Shown here: in pieces, positions 26,001 to 33,644 of the stretch
Numbering within the stretch: the first letter of the stretch is position 1
Layout of the letters: each line of letters begins with the position of its first letter
From: Opitutus sp. GAS368
GTDB lineage: Bacteria > Verrucomicrobiota > Verrucomicrobiia > Opitutales > Opitutaceae
Length of the DNA: 51,701 nucleotides
Reading direction: 5' to 3'
Assembly: GCA_945903465.1 (NCBI GenBank)
Contig: CAMDOF010000034.1
Span: forward strand, 1 to 51,701
The notes under the pieces: model-generated
The model's input: the letters and a program-made list of their open reading frames with translations, nothing else
What the model was told of the DNA's origin: nothing
Database searches by the model: none
Position numbers and translations under genes: made by a program

Positions 26001-26318
26001 GTTGAGATCACTCAGGTTCAGTGCGTCCAGAAACTCCCGCGTCTGCACTGAATACGCAACTGGGGTATCCGCAAGATCCGTCGCCAAGCGGCCGCCCGCC
26101 AACGAACTGGCAGCGACAAAGCCGACATCTTTCGACGTGTTCACGGCAAATGGCGACAAGACCACGGGAGCATCACTCGCCGCTCGCACCGGCCCGCTAA
26201 CGACGCGCGTGGGTTGAGCGAGGGCCGCGGTCGCCGCGAAGGCGAGCCCAGCCGCACCCGACCGTGGAACCACGGAAGCCAATTCACGCAGCAAATTAAT
26301 CAGAGGGAGCAGAAGCAT
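23064..26318 (-). CDS. TonB-dependent outer-membrane receptor (1084 aa)
   Basis: The protein starts with a signal peptide (GAAGLAFAATAALAQP) and an N-terminal PVVLSPFAVNTSKDVGF stretch that stands for the TonB box region, followed by the plug: SLAGGRLATDLADTPVAYS, LNEAINWTVNATTTPDD, STIRGVGANGNNRNFF and DYARGPNSILFGTG. A 22-strand-type barrel follows, ending in the aromatic terminal residue expected of outer-membrane proteins (RLSSTYSF). It has no CarboxypepD-reg domain, so it is not SusC-type. The ligand is unknown. In this lineage such receptors often import plant-derived oligosaccharides or siderophores. It resembles the receptor at 26786-30139 in plug wording and order, indicating a duplication. 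It lies downstream of that receptor with a 467-bp gap containing a 15-bp palindrome close to its start, suggesting separate control. Confidence 0.93.
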   Translation of the reverse strand: MLLLPLINLLRELASVVPRSGAAGLAFAATAALAQPTRVVSGPVRAASDAPVVLSPFAVNTSKDVGFVAASSLAGGRLATDLADTPVAYSVQTREFLDALNLSDLNEAINWTVNATTTPDDGGGLLFGGTGSSTIRGVGANGNNRNFFTGGANPSTYNLERMDYARGPNSILFGTGTISGTANAVVKSARIGRNASELRAEVGSGDSYRATFDANYSLKKAAGRVVTTWQDTRTWRDWERTQRRGFSPSFTVDLTRQTRLSLIGDYYEQQVVGGMNALTDSFSGWDGKTVYAGLQPSTLPSQSAFGTSRIGTNTWVVAPASGKGFGIAQSYTGLMQTTYFSGQRPVNGVSAASGSNLGFNAGPIIDTPMITPGVYDAATQGSAFRVPKRSFTNLGPNPTAINRFRDVTLFLDQCVGDALNFQLSGNVNRLFSYGLIDYYTNQGYPNTFVDVNRLLPDGAANPNFLQPYNEFSRPERQKVETTNRALRFAAAFLKATRWVDVRANVIGAVEVQDIFKAREYYMIPFDADPRAWGLVNSTRTQTLRYRYYWNQTERELREMKEVSLVDPVAGTAKTFNPLWVLGADRNDATILSNATTKYFQASGTLAFFKKRLILLGAFRADQVDRSQRLFLRPMDHPASYGALTRDHFIYRPNAPANYFTLAYVPKDVAGRATGPAQLAPATRPRDTTTGVALPQYANDRFQDDFNPPPTQTKKPTKSMGGIFNVGRGLSLWGNFAQTFNPTDFTKTTIDYGTPPPSVSEGKDYGVRVSFGPRLYLTVSRYESNENDASISQPSGFSNLQTIINTNVLGDLSSDGRNRQGLGDVPIGWNDTLDRKSRGYELEAVANLSANWRLTLNYGLADAAQTDTYRQTRAWVDAQDSVLKKILNDAGIVVGADNVARTDPARPNTFADAANALNAWNSLQASRANWVSGTQLLNRLTRYTANAYSDYRFSDGKLRGLRIGYGMQFRGPQVIGYRGADTIVNPSAPTLAIDDPKVDAYTVVWQKAYFLGTATLGYPVKLFNRHRVDFNLSVTNLFNYDRPLYNTIGLRAREGDLASPARVSYARAFSYTTPRSFRLSSTYSF

Positions 26319-26328
26319 GAGAAATCGG

Positions 26329-26343
26329 GTTCAATCATTGAAC
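26329..26343. promoter_or_regulatory. 15-bp perfect palindrome before a TonB receptor
   Basis: GTTCAATCATTGAAC consists of two exact 7-base inverted halves (GTTCAAT/ATTGAAC) around one base. It lies 11-25 bp upstream of the receptor start at 26318, where a bound repressor would block transcription or translation. It differs from the LacI-associated candidate at 30221-30237. Confidence 0.45.
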
Positions 26344-26785
26344 GGCCTAATTAACGCCCATGCGGTTGACCATTTTTCAACTCGAAACAGAGCGTCGCAG
26401 AAAATACCTCCCGCTCGCTTGCAATGGCCGTCAACGGCATGGGTGAGTAATTCAATGTCGTCGTAATTAAGTAAGGGGGGCCGGTCACCTCGTGGTGGCG
26501 GCATGAGCGACGAGCACCCCGTCACGCGTAACGGTCAAAACTGGCAAGCTCGCCGCGACGACCAAACTCTCGCCTGAAAACGCCCCACCAAATCTGCTCG
26601 CGGAGCAGATCCACCATCTCGCTATAAATAAATTAACCATAAATCTCACGGGCGCGCACCTCATTCTTGCCATCGCGCCGGCACCACGAAAAATCACCTG
26701 AGACGCGCTGGCTTGAGATGCTCCCCACTCAAAGAATCTTAAATGAAGCGTCTCTCGTCGGAAGTAGACGCCGCCAGCCGATTGC
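26344..26785. other. Intergenic region between two TonB receptor genes
   Basis: No supported gene lies in this stretch. The 26700-26785 part contains GCGTCT...AGACGC with a 12-base spacer (26738-26762), which could form a weak terminator for the upstream receptor on the minus strand. The remainder is AT-richer near 26440-26470 and presumably holds promoter elements for the receptor at 26318. Reading frames here are short and chance-like. Confidence 0.4.
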
Positions 26786-29700
26786 TCAGAAATCGAGGCG
26801 GGCGGTGAGGGACCAATTAATCGGCGTCCGATAAGAGAAACCTGCGGGTACCGTGTAGACCGCCGGCGAAGTGACGTCGGCATTCCGAGGCCGCAAAATC
26901 GTATTCGTCGTCTGCCCACCGGGTAAGTTAACGAAATAAATCGGCGTCGTGTTATTCGTCAGGTTTTGGATATTCAGATTCAAGCCTAGGGTCCGGCGGT
27001 TGGAAAGCTTCCAAGAATAACCAAAGCGGGCATCGGCTGTCGTATGAGCCCGCGAGTACACCGGCGTATAGGCATCCACCGCGGGGTCGTCGATCGCCGC
27101 AGCCGCATTCGCGGGATTCACGATTGAATCCGCCCCGCGATAACCGACCGCCATCTTGCCGCGGTAATGCAGGCCAAGTCCGAGCGAGAGGCCCTGCAAC
27201 TGGCCGGCGCGGAAGGTGTAATCTGTCCCAAGGTTTGCAGTGTAGTCGGTCGCCCCAGCGAGTTTCTGAGCGCCGGTCACCAAGTTGGGGACGACGCTGG
27301 TCTGAATCGTATTCCACGCGTTCACGGCATTATTGACGGCGCCGACGTTAACTCGAGTGGGATCATTCAGAGCGGGGTTGATCGTCGCGACGTTCGTCGA
27401 GCTGATTAAAATGCCCGCGTCAGCGAGAATCTGCCGGGTCACGGTATCCTTCGCCGCGATAAACGCGCGACTATCCGGAGCGATATTTTTTTGCGTACCC
27501 TGCGTGTTGGCGACGTTGAACAAAACCCGCCACGAGGTGGAAAGATTCGCCGTGAGCTCAAATTCAACCCCTTTTGATTCCTGAGTCTGGGTATCGCGCA
27601 CCACCGCGGGGAGCAGGCCTTCATTGCGACTATTGCGTCCACCGGGGCTCAGGTCACCGATGATGGGGGTGCTGAAGATCGTGTTGTAGCTGCCGATCAG
27701 GCCGCCAGGGGCGTTAACCGGCGAGAGGTTTTGATTCGATGTGAACCAGCCGAGGCTCATCGACAATTTACCTCCCAAGGGATTCAGGCGAAGCCCCACA
27801 TCGATGCCGCGAGCCGCTGAGGGCGGCAGCAAGGAGCTATCGAGGCGCTGGACGAGGAGGTTGGGATTGAAGGTGGTGGCGAGATTCGAATAAACGCCGA
27901 GCCACTTGGTGGCATTGAAGGTCGCGCCCACCGAGAAGGTGTTTGCCGCGACGCTCAGCGCAGGAGGATTATAGTCGTCGCGAAAACGATCTCCGGCGTA
28001 TTGCGGTTGGGGCAAAATGCTACTGGCCGCCACCGTCGCCGTAGCCGGGACCGTCAAGCGGGGGCGGTTATCCGCCGGCTGCGCCGGGCCGGTCGCCCCA
28101 CCCGCCGCGCTCTTCGGAACGAACGTGAGCGTCGCCCAATCCTTCGGCGCGGCCGGCTTGAAGAGAATGTTGCTACCAGTCCAACCGGCGGCGTAGTCAC
28201 CGGGAAGGAGCGTGTTCTTCGTCTCGAGGCTCGTGATGTCACGACGGACCGCACCGATGAACACGAGGCGGTTTTTAAAAAGACTGAAATTACCCGCCGC
28301 CATCACGTGTTTGAACTTGGTGATGTTGTCGGCGCTGTTGTCCTTGCGGGTGGCATCCAAAATAGGTTGGGGCGTGACCGAAGTCGTGGTGCCATCAGGG
28401 TTACGCAGCGTGAGCGCGCCTTGCTCGGTATTATAAAAATCACGGCCACCTTGGTTGAGATACAAGCGATGCCATAGCGCAGTACTCGCTTGGGATTGAG
28501 ACCAAAAACGCGCATCCGGGCCGATACTGGTCAGCGGCAAAAGATAAAGATAACTCCGTTTTGACTGGAGTTGGTAATTCGCGCCACCGCCCAGCGCGAG
28601 CTGGAGCCGGCCGATCCCCGTTTCTTTAATGTAAGCGGCCGACACACGCGCGCTGCTCAGCTCATAACCACGTAGATTTTGATAGCTCCAAAACTCAGTA
28701 TAGGGCTGCTTAAAATTCGGATTCGGAGCCCCGCTCGGCAGCGTCTGCGTAATGTCGATAAACACGGTGTTCGCTCCACGGTTGATCGCGTTGTTACCAT
28801 CAATCGTTACCTTGTTAACATCACCGGCGATTTCAAAAAATAGGGACTCCCCGATGCGATGATTGAGGGTGATGGAGGCATCCCGCGCAACCTGCGCTTG
28901 GGTCGGTTTGCTGCTTGTCCAAAGATTCGTCGTCGACCGCCGGGGAATACGAAACCCCGACGAACCGGCGAGGACCGTGTCGTAACGACCGGCCGGCACC
29001 TCAAACCCGTCGATCATCGGCTGCCCAGCATAGCTCACGCTCGCGCTAGTAATCGCCTTGCCACCGATCAGATTGCGATTCGCCGCAGTTCCGTTACCCG
29101 CCGCACCTTTCGTCCGCAGCACATTCGCAAAATTCAGCACCGTACCCGTGCCAAATGCCGTGGGATCGTAGACCCAGAGCGGCGCGAAGAGCGGGTTCAC
29201 GTTGTTCGTGCCGTACGATACTCCCGCCGCCGCTTGCTGCGCCGCCGTCGGCGCATCTGCCGGCAAGATCGCCCCTGCAAACGTCGTCTTGCCATCCCAA
29301 GCCGATACTTGGTCAGTCAAAAAGGTCGGGAATGTCTTCTGCTGCGTCTCCGCGTATTCACCTTCCGCCCGAATCGTCGTCGACTTTGTCAGATGATAGG
29401 TCCCCGCCAGAAATACCCCCTTCTTCCGGCGCCATTCATGGTCGCGGTAGGTGTTGCCATGATCCCAGACGCCGGCGATCCGCACCGCCGCGCGTTCATT
29501 GATCGGCTGGTTGACGTCCAAGGTGCCTCGAAACTTGTTCCAAGAACCAAACTGCAACTGGGTCTGCTGAATCGTTTTGGTCGTCAACGCCTGCTTCGTC
29601 ACCGCCACAGGCGTACCGCCAAATTGCGCCGCACCAAAGAGAATGGCATTCGGCCCACGGGCAAAATCAAAACGGTCCAACGCATAGCTATCGGTGTTAT

Positions 29701-30139
29701 GATTAAACGGGAAAAAATTTCTCATCGGGTAATTCGACTCGCCCGGCGCCGCCCCGCGGATCGTGATGTTAATCGCCGGAGAGAAGCCGAAACCTTGATC
29801 CACGTTGTTGCCCGGATTGTAGGTGGTGTTCACTGACCACTCCATCGCCTGCGTTAGGTCAGTGATGTTAAACGCGTCTAAAAACTCTTTCGTCAATACC
29901 GAGTAGGCCACCGGGGTATCTTTTAACTCCGTGTTGAGACGACCGCCCGCGAGCGCACTCGTCGCCACGAAGCCTTCATCCTTTTGCGTGTTCACCAAAA
30001 AAGGCGAAAGCACTATCGGCGGACTCGCCGCCCCTGCGGAGTTAACGGCGGGCGCCACTTGGGCCGCGCTGGGCCGAACCGCTAACAACGCCGCGCAGGC
30101 GCTGCCAACAATGAGGAGACGAAGACAGGGTGTGGTCAT
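26786..30139 (-). CDS. TonB-dependent outer-membrane receptor (1117 aa)
   Basis: This is a paralogue of the receptor at 23064-26318. The signal peptide (LLIVGSACAALLAVRPSAAQ) is followed by PIVLSPFLVNTQKDEGFVAT, the plug SALAGGRLNTELKDTPVAYS, AMEWSVNTTYNPGNNVDQ, ITIRGAAPGESNYPMRNF and DFARGPNAILFGAAQ, then a beta-barrel that ends in SLTARLDF with the required aromatic C-terminus. It lacks a CarboxypepD-reg domain. The ligand is not deducible from sequence; the divergent LacI-type gene favours a carbohydrate. It is divergent from the LacI regulator at 30245 across 105 bp that hold a good inverted repeat (30221-30237), so direct repression by that regulator is likely. Both receptors carry the same plug wording, suggesting they bind related ligands. 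Confidence 0.94.
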   Translation of the reverse strand: MTTPCLRLLIVGSACAALLAVRPSAAQVAPAVNSAGAASPPIVLSPFLVNTQKDEGFVATSALAGGRLNTELKDTPVAYSVLTKEFLDAFNITDLTQAMEWSVNTTYNPGNNVDQGFGFSPAINITIRGAAPGESNYPMRNFFPFNHNTDSYALDRFDFARGPNAILFGAAQFGGTPVAVTKQALTTKTIQQTQLQFGSWNKFRGTLDVNQPINERAAVRIAGVWDHGNTYRDHEWRRKKGVFLAGTYHLTKSTTIRAEGEYAETQQKTFPTFLTDQVSAWDGKTTFAGAILPADAPTAAQQAAAGVSYGTNNVNPLFAPLWVYDPTAFGTGTVLNFANVLRTKGAAGNGTAANRNLIGGKAITSASVSYAGQPMIDGFEVPAGRYDTVLAGSSGFRIPRRSTTNLWTSSKPTQAQVARDASITLNHRIGESLFFEIAGDVNKVTIDGNNAINRGANTVFIDITQTLPSGAPNPNFKQPYTEFWSYQNLRGYELSSARVSAAYIKETGIGRLQLALGGGANYQLQSKRSYLYLLPLTSIGPDARFWSQSQASTALWHRLYLNQGGRDFYNTEQGALTLRNPDGTTTSVTPQPILDATRKDNSADNITKFKHVMAAGNFSLFKNRLVFIGAVRRDITSLETKNTLLPGDYAAGWTGSNILFKPAAPKDWATLTFVPKSAAGGATGPAQPADNRPRLTVPATATVAASSILPQPQYAGDRFRDDYNPPALSVAANTFSVGATFNATKWLGVYSNLATTFNPNLLVQRLDSSLLPPSAARGIDVGLRLNPLGGKLSMSLGWFTSNQNLSPVNAPGGLIGSYNTIFSTPIIGDLSPGGRNSRNEGLLPAVVRDTQTQESKGVEFELTANLSTSWRVLFNVANTQGTQKNIAPDSRAFIAAKDTVTRQILADAGILISSTNVATINPALNDPTRVNVGAVNNAVNAWNTIQTSVVPNLVTGAQKLAGATDYTANLGTDYTFRAGQLQGLSLGLGLHYRGKMAVGYRGADSIVNPANAAAAIDDPAVDAYTPVYSRAHTTADARFGYSWKLSNRRTLGLNLNIQNLTNNTTPIYFVNLPGGQTTNTILRPRNADVTSPAVYTVPAGFSYRTPINWSLTARLDF

Positions 30140-30220
30140 GGGAACAGGGTTTGCCGATCGCGTAATGGGAGGTCGCTAAAACCAGCGAATCAAAAATTAA
30201 AATGATTTCGACTTGTTTGA

Positions 30221-30237
30221 TGCGTTAACCTAACGCA
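30221..30237. promoter_or_regulatory. Candidate LacI-family operator
   Basis: TGCGTTA-ACC-TAACGCA is an exact 7-base inverted repeat with a 3-base spacer, lying 7 bp upstream of the LacI-type gene and 82 bp upstream of the divergent receptor gene. LacI-family proteins bind such inverted repeats, often with a central CpG. The CG in each arm (TGCG/CGCA) fits loosely. It could serve autorepression and receptor control together. Confidence 0.6.
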
Positions 30238-30244
30238 AAAGCCC

Positions 30245-31261
30245 ATGGAACCATCCGCCAAGGGCATTTCGCCAACCTTCCAGGACCTCGCGAGGGCCGC
30301 CGATGTTAGCTCAATGACCGTCTCTCGCGCGCTCAGTGGTCGCGGCCGCATCGCAGAGGCCACGCGCGCGCGGATTCTCCGTCTCGCGGATCGTCTGGGT
30401 TACCGACCCGATCCCGAAATCGCCAAACTTATGCACCATCTGCGCAACCGGCGCACCCACCGCTTCCAGAGCGTCATCGTGGGGCTAACCACCCGTGAAA
30501 TCGACGATCGTGAAAACTATTTTTGTTCTTTGACCGCCGCCGCTCGGACCCAGGTGGTCGAGCGCGGGTATGGTTTCGAAATCGTGAACGTTGCAACTGA
30601 CCCTGAGCGTTGGCCCAGTCTTCATCGCACGCTTCTCCATCGCGGGGTCGAGGGCGTCCTCTTACTTCCCCAAAAAGCACCCATTGACCTCACCCCATTG
30701 CTCGCTTGGGAGAAATTTTCGGTCGTATCCGCTTCCGCCAGCGCCATTGGGCCATGCGTCCATCGCGTGATGCCCCATCATTTCGCCAACACGTTATTGC
30801 TCTGTCGTAATCTCGCGAGTCAGGGCCACCGGCGCATCGGTCTGGTAATGACTGCCGAGCACGATCGCCGCAGTGAGAATAGCTTCACCGCCGCCGTCAC
30901 TTGGCACGGGCTAAACGAATCCCCGCGCTTCCTACCGCCACTCATCACTTCCACGACTTCGATCGACTCCTTGCGCGCCTGGTTCAACCGCGAAAAACCG
31001 GATGCGATCATCACCAACGAAATCCAATCCGCCCGTGATATCGCTCGGCTCCTCGGAAAAAAACTGGCGGGGCCGCCTCGTTTTGTCGTCACCAGTCTTC
31101 ATGACGGTTCCCATCCTCGCACCGTCACTGGCATCAACGAAAGGCCCGCGACCATCGGCGCCGCCGCCGCCGACCTGCTCACCAGCATGGTGGAGCGACG
31201 CGTCCGCGGTTGCCCCACCGCGCCCGCTTCGACCCTTCTCACCGGTTGTTGGGTTGGATAA
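30245..31261 (+). CDS. LacI-family transcriptional regulator
   Basis: The 338-residue protein has an N-terminal helix-turn-helix (TFQDLARAADVSSMTVSRAL, residues 11-30) and the hinge-like ILRLADRLGYRPDPEIAKLM, the standard LacI start. The core from about residue 65 is a periplasmic-binding-like sensor domain (SVIVGLTTREIDDRENYFCS, GVEGVLLLPQ, QGHRRIGLVMTAEHD, KPDAIITNEIQSARDIARLL). Such regulators respond to a sugar or sugar phosphate. The effector is unknown. It is divergent from the receptor at 26786-30139, and a candidate operator sits just before its start. There is no Shine-Dalgarno, and the ATG is 7 bp from the operator. Local regulator of the receptor is the best guess. Confidence 0.95.
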   Translation: MEPSAKGISPTFQDLARAADVSSMTVSRALSGRGRIAEATRARILRLADRLGYRPDPEIAKLMHHLRNRRTHRFQSVIVGLTTREIDDRENYFCSLTAAARTQVVERGYGFEIVNVATDPERWPSLHRTLLHRGVEGVLLLPQKAPIDLTPLLAWEKFSVVSASASAIGPCVHRVMPHHFANTLLLCRNLASQGHRRIGLVMTAEHDRRSENSFTAAVTWHGLNESPRFLPPLITSTTSIDSLRAWFNREKPDAIITNEIQSARDIARLLGKKLAGPPRFVVTSLHDGSHPRTVTGINERPATIGAAAADLLTSMVERRVRGCPTAPASTLLTGCWVG

Positions 31262-31334
31262 AAAAGCCCCACCCACCCAGCCTCACTTCGTTTCAAAGCT
31301 GGCCGCCAAGCCGCCATTCACTTGAACTGATAAC

Positions 31335-32285
31335 GTGGCCCAACTTCCCAAAATAAAACTCCGCGCCGAGATTCCCGAGTCCCTCAAAGCCGAACTCGCC
31401 CCCACCCGTTGGGGAAAAATCCTCAGTATTACGCCTGTCGTCATGACGGTCATCGCCACGATGCTGGCCGGTCTCGCTTCCAGCGAGATGACTCGCGCCC
31501 AGTACGATCGCTCCCTGGCCGCCCAGCGCCAATCCAAAGCCGGTGACCAATGGAATTTCTTTCAGGGCAAGCGTCTCCGCGCGCTCGTCTTGCGCACCTC
31601 ACTTGACACCCTCAACTTCGCCGGGGCGGCGCCCACCCTCGATGTTGCGAGCCTCCGCCTCGCACTCGGCGACGCCGCGGCCTCGCTCGAGGCCGCCAGC
31701 GGCCCATCGGCGCTAACCGCTCTCCTCACCGGTCAACTTCCCTCCCCCACTAACCGCCCGCCACCGTCGGTCGAACTCCAAGCGGCCCTCAAGGCGATCG
31801 AGACTTCTCAGCCCGATTCCGAGATCGCCGGCCTGCTGGCAAAAGTAACTGATGCGCGACTCGACGATGCGCTCCGCGGGGCGCAGGCGCAATCCCTTGC
31901 GCTTGAGACCGCCTTGCAGCCGATCAACCAGACGATCGAGCGTTGGGAAAAAAATATCGCGACTGGCTCCGCTGCCCCTCAGATGCGCGCCGCTTATATC
32001 GCCGCGCGCTTGAACTACCACGCCCAGCGCTATGATCTCGAAGCGCGCCTCAACCAAACAATCGCCGGTCTCTACGAGTTGCAGGTCAGGACCAGCAATC
32101 TGGCGGCCGATCGGCACCACCTCCGCAGCAGCCGCTTCTTTTTTGGAATGCTCGCCGCCCAGATGGGTGTGATCATCGCGACTTTCGCGATTGCCGCTCA
32201 GAAAAGAAACGTCCTTTGGAGCATGGCCGCACTTTCCGGCGCTGTCTCCATCGCCTTCACCCTTTATGTGCTGATTTTTATTTGA
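31335..32285 (+). CDS. DUF4337-like membrane protein
   Basis: The 316-residue protein has one N-terminal membrane helix (VVMTVIATMLAGLA, about 35-48) and two at the C-terminus (FFFGMLAAQMGVIIATFAIAA and MAALSGAVSIAFTLYVLIFI), with a soluble, helical middle. The opening TMLAGLASSEMTRAQYDRSLA, then QSKAGDQWNFFQGKRLR matches the DUF4337 family: the helix leads into an A-x-x-QSKAxDxWxxFQxKxxR-type motif. Function in the family is unknown. It starts with GTG at 31335, 73 bp after the LacI-type gene on the same strand, so co-transcription is possible but not compelling. The product is probably anchored in the inner membrane. The ORF has good protein-like composition and no disruption. Confidence 0.85.
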   Translation: MAQLPKIKLRAEIPESLKAELAPTRWGKILSITPVVMTVIATMLAGLASSEMTRAQYDRSLAAQRQSKAGDQWNFFQGKRLRALVLRTSLDTLNFAGAAPTLDVASLRLALGDAAASLEAASGPSALTALLTGQLPSPTNRPPPSVELQAALKAIETSQPDSEIAGLLAKVTDARLDDALRGAQAQSLALETALQPINQTIERWEKNIATGSAAPQMRAAYIAARLNYHAQRYDLEARLNQTIAGLYELQVRTSNLAADRHHLRSSRFFFGMLAAQMGVIIATFAIAAQKRNVLWSMAALSGAVSIAFTLYVLIFI

Positions 32286-32600
32286 GGCGAAACCACGGCG
32301 CAGCCGGGTAAGACCAGCTCTACCCAAACCCGACTGCCCACGGCCTTTTTTTAAAAAAACGCCGTCGGCGGCGCCCGGCGGCGATCGACGCACGGTCCAA
32401 GTCGCGCGGGCCGCACGAGTCGCCCCACGATAGGAACCCTACCCCGCGCGCAATCCCGAAGTCGGCGCCGCTCCCCCTGACCACCTTGGATCACACCGCG
32501 CCGCCGATTCGATAGCTGGATATGGCACGAAGCGCCGAAGCGTCCGCTCGAGCAAATCTCGCCCGAGTCCCCGTGGATCTCTTTGAAGCGAGGACCGATC
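32286..32600. other. Convergent intergenic region with AT-cored palindrome
   Basis: No supported gene lies here. Positions 32340-32365 hold an almost perfect palindrome, ACGGCC plus seven T, then seven A plus CGCCGT (12 of 13 pairs). It is placed between two convergent genes, so a two-way terminator is likely: transcribing into it from either side gives a GC stem base and a U-run. The rest is GC-rich and chance-like. Confidence 0.5.
32340..32365. terminator. Palindromic T7/A7 element, possible bidirectional terminator
   Basis: The two 13-base arms pair at 12 positions and meet directly, with a T7-A7 core and GC flanks. The structure is odd for an intrinsic terminator because the weak pairs lie at the tip, so an extruded cruciform or a protein site is the alternative. 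Confidence 0.4.
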
Positions 32601-33554
32601 TCAGGCCAACGCGGCGCGGCAATAATTGACCGTCTTCGCTATTTCCGTCAGGCGATCGCTGCCCGCAGGGATCTTCACCTCAAACTCAATCGTCGCTTGA
32701 ATGTTCCAGCGCCGATCCCGAATCAGCCGCAGGATTTCGATAATCGGCGTGTCGCCTTCGCCAAACGGCATATTGGGGCCGTTCTGCTTCTTCCGGTCCT
32801 TCACATGAACATGCGAGATCCGCGCATGATGCTTCTCAATAAATGCCGCCGGCGAAACATTGTTGCCCGCCATAAAGTGGCCAATGTCGACATTCGCCCC
32901 ATTGAATTTCGCCAGCGAAAAGGCCTTCTCCCAGTGCTCCGGCGTGGTCGTCGCATGACCGTGATAAGCCACTAGGAGCGCGTGTTTGTCTGCAAACTGC
33001 CCGACGCGGCGGTGATCGTCATCCGACTTGCTAATTTCCGTGGAAATCGCCCGAGCGCCCAGCGCTTTCGCCATCAGAAAACTGTAATCGAGCTCAGCGG
33101 GGGTCATTTTAAAAATGCCGTCCACTTTCAAAATCTCCGGCCGAATCCCCGCATCCTCAAATTTCTTCCGAAAATCCTTCACCCGATCCATCGACACGGA
33201 CTGCCGCCATTGCCGTACCTTCTCAGCGTTCCCTTCGCCACCACCACCCTTGGTCGCAACCAAAATGGCCGGCAGCCCCAAGAACGCTTCCACCGGTTGC
33301 GCCCGCAACTCGACCGCGCTCACGTTAAGATGCTGGCATCCCTTGATAATATCATCCCCGCTCATCGTCGGATTGCTGAAACTATACGGGACGTTGAGAC
33401 CGATCTGGACGCCCGCGACCTTTGAGTTAGGCTTCGCCGCAGCTCCCGCAGATTCCGCACCCAACAGAGCATTGCCCGATGACCAAAGCCCGGCCGCTGG
33501 AAGGGCCGACAAAGCTAATTTTGTAAAATCGCGACGCGTGTAGGATGACTTCAT
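32601..33554 (-). CDS. Tat-exported sugar phosphate isomerase/epimerase-like TIM-barrel protein
   Basis: The 317-residue protein begins with a twin-arginine signal (YTRRDFTKLALSALPAAG). The mature part is an AP-endonuclease-2/xylose isomerase-like TIM barrel: VAGVQIGLNVPYS, VSAVELRAQPVEAFLG, LGARAISTEIS, HGHATTTPEH, GANVDIGHFMAGNN, ISHVHVKDRKKQNG and IQATIEFEV. The Glu, Asp, His and Glu along these strands are the usual divalent metal ligands. Export of such sugar isomerase-like proteins is characteristic of Verrucomicrobiota and Planctomycetota; their substrates are mostly unknown. It is monocistronic as far as can be seen, since upstream lies the decayed insertion sequence. The substrate cannot be named. 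Confidence 0.9.
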   Translation of the reverse strand: MKSSYTRRDFTKLALSALPAAGLWSSGNALLGAESAGAAAKPNSKVAGVQIGLNVPYSFSNPTMSGDDIIKGCQHLNVSAVELRAQPVEAFLGLPAILVATKGGGGEGNAEKVRQWRQSVSMDRVKDFRKKFEDAGIRPEILKVDGIFKMTPAELDYSFLMAKALGARAISTEISKSDDDHRRVGQFADKHALLVAYHGHATTTPEHWEKAFSLAKFNGANVDIGHFMAGNNVSPAAFIEKHHARISHVHVKDRKKQNGPNMPFGEGDTPIIEILRLIRDRRWNIQATIEFEVKIPAGSDRLTEIAKTVNYCRAALA

Positions 33555-33644
33555 GGAGTAGGTTGAGCAAGCCCCGCTGATTCGGAGGAAGCCCGAAAAA
33601 GCCGGAAAATCGTCAACAAGATAGGAAGCGCGCCCATCAGCAAG

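Noticed and set aside
28859..29836. 325-codon plus-strand open frame
   Set aside because: It is antisense to the TonB-dependent receptor at 26786-30139, whose plug motifs are clear; Arg-rich shadow.
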